From JAKASX01 sp035534495 (GTDB lineage: Bacteria > Acidobacteriota > Terriglobia > Acidiferrales > UBA7541): a DNA stretch of 10,959 bases. Position numbers and translations under genes: made by a program. The stretch spans positions 1 through 10,959 of the forward strand of contig DATLRW010000181.1 in the NCBI GenBank assembly GCA_035534495.1. Direction: 5' to 3'. Under the pieces are notes generated by a model. That model saw only the letters and a list, made by a program, of their open reading frames with translations, was not told where the DNA came from and did not search any database. Numbering within the stretch: position 1 is the stretch's first letter; the number at the start of each line of letters is the position of its first letter. This document shows, one piece after another, positions 1 to 6,385 of this stretch.

Positions 1-11
1 GGGAGAAAAAA

Positions 12-311
12 ATGAGCAGATACGTTGGCGCCGAAGAAAAACTCGAACTCAGTTTTCGCAGCGGTAATTCTGGAACGGGCGCGCAAGGCCAATTCGTGCG
101 AGCCCACCCGTTCGCGCGACCGACCACGACGCTCCGAGACAAGAGGAGAAGCGCAATGGTCGAATACGCGTTGGTAATCGCGGTCTTTTGCGCCATCCTT
201 TTCGCGATCGTGGCTTTCGCCCGGGCCCTCCACGCCTACCATTTTGCCGACAACGCCGCCCACGGAGCCGCGCCATATGCCCTCGTACGCGGCGCGCCCC
301 GGCAGGGGTAA
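12..311 (+). pseudogene. Truncated TadE-like pseudopilin fragment
   Basis: The 99-codon frame carries, from about residue 46, the N-terminal signature of TadE-like proteins: a basic stretch, then an M-V-E-Y-A-L motif with the conserved glutamate, a hydrophobic helix of about 20 residues, and a segment ending A-P-Y-A-L-V-R-G that matches the usual N-A-A-R-E-x-A-R-Y-A-I-V-R-G region of the family. Full members run on for roughly 80 to 120 residues; here a stop follows five codons later and no other frame downstream continues the homology. Two starts are possible: ATG at 12 behind a GGGAG at the window edge, or ATG at 156 behind AGGAG, which would begin directly at the motif. I read it as a decayed or 3'-truncated gene; a genuine mini-protein is not excluded. 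It is the only plus-strand gene here and converges on the propeller genes. Confidence 0.55.
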
Positions 312-363
312 TCTCCAGAACCTTCTTGTCCTTTCCGGGAGGGTTTCCGCTCTATACACAGAA

Positions 364-400
364 ATCGGGGCAGCTGATTTCCAGGATCAGCTGCCCCGAT
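364..400 (-). terminator. Strong hairpin terminator behind the propeller genes
   Basis: A perfect 15-bp inverted repeat (364-378 with 386-400, loop of 7) lies 27 bases past the stop of the minus-strand propeller gene. Read on the minus strand it is followed by TTCTGTGT, which is moderately T-rich, so it can act as an intrinsic terminator for the propeller genes. The plus-strand side has no T run, but the hairpin sits between convergent genes and could block both directions. Confidence 0.6.
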
Positions 401-427
401 CGAACCCGGATATCCGTTCCCGGGCGG

Positions 428-1435
428 TTATTCGGTGGGGGTAAACGGTTGCACGAAACTTTGGTTGCCTTTGGCATAGGCAATCCACACCGTGTGGGTG
501 TTCGGGTCCACCGCGATACTGTGCGTGGTCTTTTCGTCCGGCACGCTGCCGAGCGAGGTCAGCGCATTCCCGCTGACGCGCACAACGGAGATTTCTCCGT
601 CCTTGCTGGCGCAATATACGCGATGAGTGGACGAATCGTAAGCGATTTCATCGACGTCCGGTGCGATTTTCGCCCGGTCCATAATTTTACCAGTCGAGCG
701 GTTCATCAGCACCAATATGCCGTTGCAGGCCACCAGGAGCCCGTCGCCCTCGGGAACAATCGCGATCCCGTGCGGCAAGGTTCCCGGAGCCAGCGACCAG
801 ACGTGCAAAATCTTATTGGTGGCCGGATCGATGACCGTGATGGTATTTGCGAATTTCACCGCCTGGAAAATCCGCTTGTAGGACGGGTCAAAGGCCAACT
901 CCTGCATGCCGCTGCCCTTCAAGGTAATCGTTGCGGTGACCTTTCGAGTGTCCGGATCAATCACCCAGATTCTGGGGGTGGTGTCGCTGGTTTCATAAAC
1001 CATGCCGGTGACGGGACTGTACCCGATCAAATTGGTAGGGGTGGGCAACGGAACCTCTCCGATCAAGCGCAGGCTTGTTCGGCTAGCGATTAGCATCCGC
1101 CCTGGATCATTTCCACTGATGTAATACCTCTCGTGTTTCCGGTCTACCGCCGCGTCCTGGGTGGTGCCGGTGGGAACTCTCTTCACCAGTTTCCTGGTAT
1201 TCAGATCGAACACGTTGAACGCCGTATTTCCCTTCTCCTGATCCAGTAACAGCCGGTGCGCGGAGGCATCCACGCGGATAAAATCAAAACCGCCGTGAGC
1301 GCCCGGCAACAGGATCGGGTTACCCGCCGTGAGCGGCGGCGCCGCCTGGGCCGAAAGAGCGAAAGCCAAGAAGCAACACGCCACGCTCGCCGGGGTCAAA
1401 AGCCGGTTCCAACGATTCAAAGATATTCCTGACAT
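428..1435 (-). CDS. Exported YncE/YVTN-type beta-propeller protein, copy 1
   Basis: A 335-residue protein with a signal peptide: basic N-terminus, hydrophobic core around residues 12-28 and a likely signal peptidase I site after A-Q-A near residue 31. The mature part is made of repeating blades of the YncE/YVTN seven-bladed propeller type, visible as recurring strand motifs such as V-F-D-L-N-T-R-K, V-I-D-P-D-T-R-K, V-I-D-P-A-T-N-K and V-D-P-N-T-H-T-V. Such proteins usually act as binding scaffolds in the periplasm or outside the cell; ligand and role are unknown here and no catalytic motif is evident. It is about 70% identical by eye to the neighbouring copy; the signal peptide, the H-G-G-F-D-F segment and the C-terminal P-F-T-P-T-E are nearly identical, while the middle differs more. 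An AAAGGATGACGT ribosome-binding stretch precedes ATG. It is the distal gene and probably co-transcribed with copy 2. Confidence 0.85.
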   Translation of the reverse strand: MSGISLNRWNRLLTPASVACCFLAFALSAQAAPPLTAGNPILLPGAHGGFDFIRVDASAHRLLLDQEKGNTAFNVFDLNTRKLVKRVPTGTTQDAAVDRKHERYYISGNDPGRMLIASRTSLRLIGEVPLPTPTNLIGYSPVTGMVYETSDTTPRIWVIDPDTRKVTATITLKGSGMQELAFDPSYKRIFQAVKFANTITVIDPATNKILHVWSLAPGTLPHGIAIVPEGDGLLVACNGILVLMNRSTGKIMDRAKIAPDVDEIAYDSSTHRVYCASKDGEISVVRVSGNALTSLGSVPDEKTTHSIAVDPNTHTVWIAYAKGNQSFVQPFTPTE

Positions 1436-1485
1436 ACGTCATCCTTTCCCGTACCTGGCCGAAAGCAAATTGAGGATGTGTGTTC

Positions 1486-1507
1486 CCCGCGGGGTATCGT
1501 CCGCGGG
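1486..1507 (-). promoter_or_regulatory. Leader inverted repeat, copy 1
   Basis: A 7-bp perfect inverted repeat (CCCGCGG at 1486-1492, CCGCGGG at 1501-1507) around an 8-base centre, 51 bases upstream of the propeller ATG. The other copy has the same element with a compensatory base-pair change. It could be an RNA hairpin in the leader or a dyad-symmetric protein-binding site; the sequence does not decide between them. Confidence 0.45.
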
Positions 1508-1564
1508 AACCGGGCTCGATTGTGCAGCTGCCCCAATCTAACCCTTACATCCGTTCACTGGCGA

Positions 1565-2575
1565 TTATTCAGTGGGAGTGAACGGCTGCACATAAGATTG
1601 GTCGCCTTTGACATACCCAATCCACACCGTGTGGGTATTCGGGTCAACCGCGACGCTGTGGGTGCCTTTTTCGTCCGGGAGGCTGCCGAGCGACGTCAGT
1701 GTATCGCCCGTCACCCGCACCACGGCGAGTTCGCCCAGCTTGCTGGCCGCGTATGCCAGATGCGTGTGCGGATCATACGCTATCTGGTCAACGCCCTCGG
1801 GAATGTCCGCCCGGTCAAGAATCTTTCCGGTGGAGCGGTCCATCAGAACCAGCTTGCCGGCGCAGGCCACCAGTAGCCCGTCGCTCTCAGGAACGATCGC
1901 GATGCCGTGCGGTCCGGTATCGGGAGCGAGCGGCCATTGATGCAAAACCCGGTTGGTGGCGGGATCGACCTCCCCGATCATGTTTGTCCCTTTGATGGCC
2001 TGGTAGAGGTGCTTGTATCCCGGATCAAAGGCGAGGTCTTCCACGCCGCTGCCCTTGTAAGTAACGGTCGTCACGACTTTTCGGGTACTTGGATCGATCA
2101 CCCATACTTCGGCGGCGGTATCGTTCGATTGATACACCCTTCCGGTGACGGGATCATACGCAATCAAATCGGTATTCGCCGGCAACGGGACCGTCCCGAG
2201 CACGCGCAGGTTTTTTCTGCTGACGATCACCAGGCGGCGAAGTGGCTCGTTGCCGCTGACGTAATACCTGTCATGTTTCAGGTCGATTGCGGAATCCTGA
2301 GAGGTATTGGTGGGCACTCGTTTGACAATCTTCCTGGTTTCCAGATCAAACACGACGAATGCTACGTTTCCCTTCTCCTGAGCCAACAACAGCCGGTGCG
2401 CCGGGGCATCCACACGGAGAAAATCAAAACCCCCGTGAGTGCCCGGCAGAAGGATCGGTTTACCCGCCGTGAGCGGCGGCGCCGCCTGTGCCGAAAGAAC
2501 GAAAGCCAAGAAGCAACATGCCACGCTCGCCGGGGTCAATAGCCGGTTGCAACGATTCATGGATTTTCCTGACAT
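1565..2575 (-). CDS. Exported YncE/YVTN-type beta-propeller protein, copy 2
   Basis: A 336-residue paralogue of the downstream gene, in the same orientation. The signal peptide is almost identical to copy 1 (cleavage likely after A-Q-A, residue 31) and the propeller strand motifs recur along the chain: V-F-D-L-E-T-R-K, V-I-D-P-S-T-R-K, E-V-D-P-A-T-N-R and V-D-P-N-T-H-T-V. The family forms exported seven-bladed propellers, generally binding scaffolds of unknown ligand. The divergence is concentrated in the blade loops of the central region, as expected if the copies have drifted toward different partners, although relaxed selection would look similar. This is the promoter-proximal copy. The 129 bases to the next start contain no intact terminator, so readthrough into copy 1 is likely. 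AAAGGATGACGT precedes ATG. Confidence 0.87.
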   Translation of the reverse strand: MSGKSMNRCNRLLTPASVACCFLAFVLSAQAAPPLTAGKPILLPGTHGGFDFLRVDAPAHRLLLAQEKGNVAFVVFDLETRKIVKRVPTNTSQDSAIDLKHDRYYVSGNEPLRRLVIVSRKNLRVLGTVPLPANTDLIAYDPVTGRVYQSNDTAAEVWVIDPSTRKVVTTVTYKGSGVEDLAFDPGYKHLYQAIKGTNMIGEVDPATNRVLHQWPLAPDTGPHGIAIVPESDGLLVACAGKLVLMDRSTGKILDRADIPEGVDQIAYDPHTHLAYAASKLGELAVVRVTGDTLTSLGSLPDEKGTHSVAVDPNTHTVWIGYVKGDQSYVQPFTPTE

Positions 2576-2625
2576 ACGTCATCCTTTCCCGCCCCTGACC
2601 GAAAGCAAATTGAGGATGTGTGTTC

Positions 2626-2647
2626 CCTGCGGGGTATCGTCCGCAGG
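2626..2647 (-). promoter_or_regulatory. Leader inverted repeat, copy 2
   Basis: CCTGCGG at 2626-2632 and CCGCAGG at 2641-2647 form a perfect 7-bp inverted repeat around the same 8-base centre as in copy 1, again 51 bases upstream of ATG. Relative to copy 1, C became T in one arm (2628) and the paired G became A in the other (2645), so pairing or symmetry is preserved. Confidence 0.5.
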
Positions 2648-2658
2648 ATCTGTGCTCG

Positions 2659-2664
2659 ATTGTA
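2659..2664 (-). promoter_or_regulatory. Weak candidate -10 box for the propeller genes
   Basis: On the minus strand this reads TACAAT, one base from the consensus, at the very end of the duplicated unit. A start about 7 bases downstream would put the inverted repeat at the 5' end of the transcript. No convincing -35 is seen at 16-18 bases. The corresponding site in copy 1 is CACAAT, which is weaker. Confidence 0.25.
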
Positions 2665-2702
2665 CATCCGAGCGCCCGCACAGGTCCCGGCTTCTTCCAT
2701 CC

Positions 2703-2723
2703 GCGCCGGGGTCCGCCCGGCGC
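2703..2723 (-). terminator. GC-rich hairpin downstream of prfB
   Basis: GCGCCGGG (2703-2710) and CCCGGCGC (2716-2723) form a perfect 8-bp stem with a 5-base loop, about 50 bases after the prfB stop. No T run follows on the minus strand, so it may be a pause or factor-dependent terminator, or simply GC-rich intergenic sequence. Confidence 0.3.
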
Positions 2724-2771
2724 CAGGCGGCCGCCGACGGCGCGGCCGAATCCGTTGTCTTTCAGGTTGCT

Positions 2772-3924
2772 TTAGTGCGCCGCCTGGTCCCGGCCTGCCG
2801 GCATGGCCGGGGCATGCCGGCTCACCAGGTAGGCGTGAATGAGGGGATCGATTTCCCCGTCGAGCACCGACTGCACGTCGCCGATTTCGAGTTTCGTGCG
2901 GTGATCCTTGACCATCTGGTAGGGCTGCAATACGTAGGAGCGAATCTGGCTGCCAAAGCTGATTTCCGGCTTTTGATCCTCAAGCTTGCGCGCCGCTGCC
3001 TGCCGCTTTTCCAGCTCCATCTCGTAGACGCGTGAGCGCAGAACCTTCATCGCCATTTCCCGGTTCTTATGCTGGCTGCGCTCGTTCTGGCACTGCGCCA
3101 CGAGGCCGCTGGGCAAATGGGTGATGCGAACGGCCGAGTCGGTCATGTTCACGTGCTGGCCGCCGTGCCCGCCGGCTCGAAACGTATCGATTCGCAACTC
3201 TTCGGGCCGGATAACCACCTCGATCCGATCGTCGACTTCGGGAATCACGAACACCGAGGCGAAGGAGGTATGCCGCCGCGCCGCCTGATCGAACGGCGAA
3301 ATGCGCACCAGCCGGTGCACGCCGCTTTCGCCCACCAGCAATCCGTAGGCGTTTTCTCCCTCGACCCGGAACGTCACCGCCTTCACGCCGGCCTCCTCGC
3401 CCGCGGTGATATCGAGAATTTCCGCGCGAAAGCCGTGCCGCTCGGCCCATCGCAAATAGAGCCGCAGCAGCATTTCCGCCCAGTCCTGCGATTCGGTCCC
3501 GCCCGCTCCCGGCTTGATCGTGACGATGGCGTTTAAGCGGTCGTTTTCGCCGGCGAGCAGCGTCTTGGTTTCCAGCTCGCCGACATATTTTTCGGCCTGG
3601 GCCAGTTCCCCGGCCAGTTCAGCGAGGACCTGCTGCTGGGCGGCGTCGGTCTCCTCAGCTGCCAGAGCCAGGTACGCTTCGAGGTCTCCCGTCCATCTCT
3701 CGAGACGACGGTCCGCCTCGAGACAGTCGTCGGCCTCTTTGCGCTCCTGGAGCACCATCTGCGCCTGTTCCGGATAGTCCCAGAATCCGGCTTCGGTGAT
3801 TTTCTGTTCGAGGGTGGTCAATCGCTCGCGGTTGCGGGCGACGTCAAAGATAGCTCCGCACGAGCTGCGCGCGGTGACGCAACTCGTCGTAACGGTACTG
3901 CAGATCTTCCAGAACCAGGTTCAT
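2772..3924 (-). CDS. prfB: Peptide chain release factor 2 with +1 programmed frameshift
   Basis: RF2 recognises UGA and UAA stop codons and triggers peptide release on the ribosome. Translation starts at ATG 3924 (GAGGA seven bases upstream), runs 26 codons to C-T-T T-G-A, where the ribosome shifts +1 past the in-frame TGA (3844-3846) and continues from GAC at 3845 to TAA at 2772, giving about 383 residues. The RF2-specific S-P-F codon-recognition tripeptide is at residues 209-211 and the catalytic G-G-Q at 254-256, close to the E. coli spacing. The context reads G-G-H-G-G-Q-H-V-N-M-T-D-S-A-V, where many RF2s have S-G-A-G-G-Q and R or K instead of M. The tail after the last conserved helix is about 15 residues longer than usual. 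An annotation starting at TTG 3821 would lose the N-terminus. prfB begins 25 bases after the lnt stop, so they are likely co-transcribed. Confidence 0.95.
3843..3858 (-). promoter_or_regulatory. prfB recoding site (CUU UGA C with SD-like stimulator)
   Basis: Minus-strand reading is CGG AGC TAT CTT TGA C. The slippery CTT, the weak TGA-C stop context and the TAT codon match the classical RF2 autoregulatory site. The internal Shine-Dalgarno-like stimulator is the shorter GGAG, one base further from CTT than the end of the E. coli AGGGGG. Low RF2 favours the frameshift and therefore synthesis of more RF2. Confidence 0.9.
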
Positions 3925-3949
3925 ATCGTTTTCCTCGTATTCTACCAGC

Positions 3950-5461
3950 CTAGCCGGTCCGGCTCCGCCGGGCAAAATTCCAGACGAGCGCCGCGCCGGC
4001 GACGAGCAGCGATAACTCCGCCCACCAGTCGCCCCAGCGCGTATACAGCGTCCGGTCCGACCGGAAATTGTACCGAACCGTGAGCGCCGCGGACCGGTCG
4101 GCGGGCAGGCGCGCCCGAATGCGCCCGTAGGGATCGATGGCCGCCGTGAGGCCGGTATTCGTATCGCGCAGGAGCCAGCGGCGATTTTCCACCGCGCGCA
4201 CGCGAACCATGTTCAGATGCTGCTCGAGCGCTTCCGAACGTCCATACCAGCCGTCGTCGGAGATATTGATGAATAGTTCGGCTCCGCGATCGGCAAACTG
4301 CCGCACTTCGTTCGGGAAAACCGCCTCGTAGCAAATGAAGACGCTGAACCGGCGGCCTTCGAGAGGCCCCACGGCCAGCTTGGTTCCCGGCGTGAAATCG
4401 CCGATTCCGCCGATCAGGTTCCGCGCAAAGAATAGCCATTTGCGCCACGGGACGTACTCCCCGAACGGGACCAGATGAATCTTGTCGTACCGGAAAACCG
4501 TCTGGCCCGCCGGATTCACCATCACCGCGCTGTTGAAAACCTGCACGGGCCGGCCGGGGGGATAGGACCACCAGTCCACGCCGGCCAGAAAATCGCTTTC
4601 GCCTTGACGGGCGATTTCCCGTGCGCGGGCCGCAAAGGCCGGGTCCTGCATGCTGAACGGTGCGGGCGCTTCGGGCCAAACGATCAGCCCCGGCGCGGAA
4701 CGCCCGGCGCCGACGCTCAACCGTTCGAGCTCGGCGAGCTGCGCGGCGTGCTTCCGGTCCCAATCGGCCGAATAGTTCTCCTGCGGACGAAGGTTCACTT
4801 GCACCAGATGAGCGGCAAAACGGCCGGCCGGCTTGGGCACCAGACGCGGCCCGAAAACGATCACCAGCGCCAGAAATGCCGTCACCCCGGACCAGATCGC
4901 GATTTTCTTTCCGCTACGCCGGCGCCAGGCCCAGAGCAGCAACGCGTTGTAGCCGGCGACGACGAAGGAGAGCCCGTAGATACCGGTGATCGTTACCATC
5001 TGCACCAGAGCCAGCCTGTCGCTCACCGCATATCCCAACAGGTTCCACGGAAACCCGAGCACCGGCACGCGCGTCCGGATCAGTTCCAGCGCAACCCACA
5101 AAAACGGCGACACGGCCAGCGCCCAACCGGCCCCCGACCGCCGCATCAGCCGCACGCCAAGCGCATACGCGCCCGTGAAAAGCGAGAGGAACGCCACCAG
5201 CAGACCGAGAACGGCCACCGAGGCGACGACCGACATCCCTCCATAGGAGCAGAAAAAGCCGTACAGCCATTCGAGAGTGATGGCGTAGAAAATCGCGCCC
5301 TGCAGGAAGCCCCACGCGAAGGCCGCCGCGGGCCGCGCTTCGAGCGCGACGATCAGAAGCGGCGCCAAAGCCAGCCACGCCAGCGGCGACCAATGCGGCT
5401 CGGGAAAGGCCAGGGCGAGCAAAACGCCCGAGCCCACCACAAAAGCTACACGCTTCGACAT
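3950..5461 (-). CDS. lnt: Apolipoprotein N-acyltransferase
   Basis: Lnt is an inner-membrane enzyme that transfers an acyl chain from phospholipid to the N-terminal cysteine of apolipoproteins, the last step of lipoprotein maturation in diderms. The 503 residues match the family length. About six or more hydrophobic segments fill residues 1-205, a nitrilase-like domain spans about 215-465, and one final helix lies at about 482-497. The catalytic triad is visible: Glu264 in W-P-E-A, Lys327 in Y-D-K-I-H-L-V-P-F-G-E-Y-V-P, and Cys377 in I-C-Y-E, corresponding to E267, K335 and C387 of E. coli. The P-W-N-L-L-G-Y segment (138-144) is also typical. An in-frame TAG touches the ATG, so 5461 is the earliest start. 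There is no clear Shine-Dalgarno sequence, so initiation may be weak. First gene of a probable lnt-prfB operon. Confidence 0.96.
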   Translation of the reverse strand: MSKRVAFVVGSGVLLALAFPEPHWSPLAWLALAPLLIVALEARPAAAFAWGFLQGAIFYAITLEWLYGFFCSYGGMSVVASVAVLGLLVAFLSLFTGAYALGVRLMRRSGAGWALAVSPFLWVALELIRTRVPVLGFPWNLLGYAVSDRLALVQMVTITGIYGLSFVVAGYNALLLWAWRRRSGKKIAIWSGVTAFLALVIVFGPRLVPKPAGRFAAHLVQVNLRPQENYSADWDRKHAAQLAELERLSVGAGRSAPGLIVWPEAPAPFSMQDPAFAARAREIARQGESDFLAGVDWWSYPPGRPVQVFNSAVMVNPAGQTVFRYDKIHLVPFGEYVPWRKWLFFARNLIGGIGDFTPGTKLAVGPLEGRRFSVFICYEAVFPNEVRQFADRGAELFINISDDGWYGRSEALEQHLNMVRVRAVENRRWLLRDTNTGLTAAIDPYGRIRARLPADRSAALTVRYNFRSDRTLYTRWGDWWAELSLLVAGAALVWNFARRSRTG

Positions 5462-5758
5462 CTAGCGTGGCACCGGCACAGGCTGACGCAGATTGGATCG
5501 GGATTGCAAATCCGTGTGCGCACGAATCATGTATAAAAGAACGCGGCGGGCAATGTCCAATGGTGGGTCCAATACCGGGCCGTTTCGTTGCCCCGGAAAT
5601 GGAATCCATGAGTTAGCTGCGCAGGTGAAATACCCCAAGTGTCGCGCGGTGCCGCACAACATTTCTTGCAACCTACCATTTTTCAAGAGGATCAATTCCT
5701 TGAAGGATTACAAAACCGATATCTTCCAGCGGAAAAAGTGAAAGATACACAAATCGAC
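5462..5758. other. 297-base intergenic region between the SPOR gene and lnt
   Basis: No convincing gene here. It holds a candidate minus-strand promoter for lnt (5530-5559) and an imperfect inverted repeat (5682-5691 with 5697-5704, one bulge). A 77-codon minus-strand frame from TTG 5695 ends with TAG exactly against the lnt ATG; it has no well-spaced ribosome-binding site and no recognisable domain, so I treat it as chance. AT content is higher in the left-gene-distal half (about 5660-5758) than in the flanking genes. Confidence 0.6.
5530..5559 (-). promoter_or_regulatory. Candidate promoter for lnt-prfB
   Basis: On the minus strand TGGACA (5554-5559, five of six matches to TTGACA) is followed after 18 bases by TATACA (5530-5535). 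A transcript from about 5523 would have a leader of about 62 bases before lnt. It is the best -35/-10 pair I see in this gap, but a match of this quality can arise by chance. Confidence 0.4.
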
Positions 5759-6370
5759 TCATCTCTTCAGAATGCTCTTGAAGCCGTCTTTTTCCAGCAT
5801 TCGACTGGCCGCGCGGGCAGCCTTCAAATCGGAATACGGCCCCACTTGCACCCGGTACAAACGATCCGAGGCCGGACCCCAGGCAAACGCAGGATAGCCT
5901 TTTTGTTTCAGGAAGCCGGCCAGGGCGAGCGCATCCCCTCGATTCGCCATAGCCGCCACCTGGAGCAGATCGCCCGTGTGGCCGCCGGGCAGCGAAGGCG
6001 GCTTGCGCTCGACCCTCAGGCCGCGGGGCTTGGGCGACATCGAAATGGGCCCGGAGGGCTGCGGCGCGGGGGCGGGCGCGGGCGTCAAACCCCGAGGCGC
6101 TGACGAGCCGCTCGGCGAAGAAGATTTATTCGGATAGAAATCCCATCCGGTCGAGGCGGGGGTGCCATTCTTATTCGCCAGATTCCCGCCCACATCGATG
6201 GGGGAAGAACCTCCGTTGGCCCCGGCGGCTTTCCGTGGCGAATTGCCTCGTCCCACCACGTAGCCGAGGGTGAAAAAAATCCCGCAAAGAACCAACACCG
6301 CCAGGAACATGCCGGCCACGTGCCCGGCGCCGAGGGTGATTTCGCTTTGCCCTCTTCGGCCGCTAGCCAT
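5759..6370 (-). CDS. Membrane-anchored SPOR-domain protein
   Basis: A 203-residue bitopic inner-membrane protein. A short N-terminal cytoplasmic part is followed by one transmembrane helix (about 18-40), a low-complexity Gly/Ser/Pro/Lys linker (about 42-130, with a P-A-P-A-P-A-P run near 98-103), and a C-terminal SPOR domain (about 134-203). The domain shows the usual pattern: L-Q-V-A-A-M near the first strand, a helix with L-A-G-F-L-K-Q-K-G-Y-P, then Y-R-V-Q-V-G-P-Y-S-D and a second helix ending K-D-G-F-K-S-I-L. SPOR domains bind denuded glycan strands of peptidoglycan, commonly at division septa, and the layout resembles FtsN or DedD, although neither identity can be claimed. It starts 15 bases after the slipin stop with AAGGAAAG upstream, so it is probably the third gene of the nfeD operon. 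Confidence 0.88.
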   Translation of the reverse strand: MASGRRGQSEITLGAGHVAGMFLAVLVLCGIFFTLGYVVGRGNSPRKAAGANGGSSPIDVGGNLANKNGTPASTGWDFYPNKSSSPSGSSAPRGLTPAPAPAPQPSGPISMSPKPRGLRVERKPPSLPGGHTGDLLQVAAMANRGDALALAGFLKQKGYPAFAWGPASDRLYRVQVGPYSDLKAARAASRMLEKDGFKSILKR

Positions 6371-6385
6371 TGCGCTCTTTCCTTC

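Larger units (their letters stand above)
388..1524 (-). repeat. Tandem duplication unit 1 (distal copy)
   Basis: This 1137-base unit is a diverged direct copy of 1525-2664. The match starts at CAGCTGCCCC (388 and 1525), runs through the 3' flank, the whole gene and the leader, and ends at CTCGATTGT (about 1523 and 2663). The end of this unit directly abuts the start of the next, so the duplication was head-to-tail without spacer. The 5' end of the match falls inside the right arm of the terminator hairpin. Confidence 0.85.
1525..2664 (-). repeat. Tandem duplication unit 2 (proximal copy)
   Basis: The 1140-base partner of 388-1524; it is three bases longer because its protein has one more residue. 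Over about 120 bases around the start codon and leader, only some nine positions differ between units, whereas the coding middle differs far more. Only the right arm of the terminator hairpin was carried into this unit, so its own 3' end has no intact hairpin. Confidence 0.85.

Noticed and set aside
188..1093. 301-codon plus-strand open frame
   Set aside because: Antisense to the first propeller gene and overlapping the TadE fragment in another frame; no domain recognised, and a parallel antisense frame exists behind the paralogue.
2772..3821. prfB beginning at TTG 3821
   Set aside because: The upstream frame with ATG 3924, ribosome-binding site and CTT-TGA-C recoding signal supplies the conserved RF2 N-terminus.
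5465..5530. Possible tRNA-Cys (TTGCAAA anticodon-loop-like sequence near 5503-5513)
   Set aside because: The anticodon stem has only three good pairs, no T-arm GTTCGANTC or matching acceptor stem can be drawn, and the D-arm does not fold. At most a chance resemblance or a degraded relic.
4475..5536. 353-codon plus-strand open frame
   Set aside because: Antisense to lnt, whose catalytic triad and membrane segments are intact; composition is Arg/His/Pro/Gln-rich and featureless.
5462..5695. 77-codon minus-strand open frame upstream of lnt
   Set aside because: It begins with TTG, its AAGGA is only one or two bases away, and the translation has no recognisable feature. Abutment with the lnt start is noted as a finding but does not make it a gene.
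5682..5704. Inverted repeat as terminator of the SPOR gene
   Set aside because: The stem has a bulge and on the minus strand is followed by A residues rather than T; the plus strand has no gene ending here.
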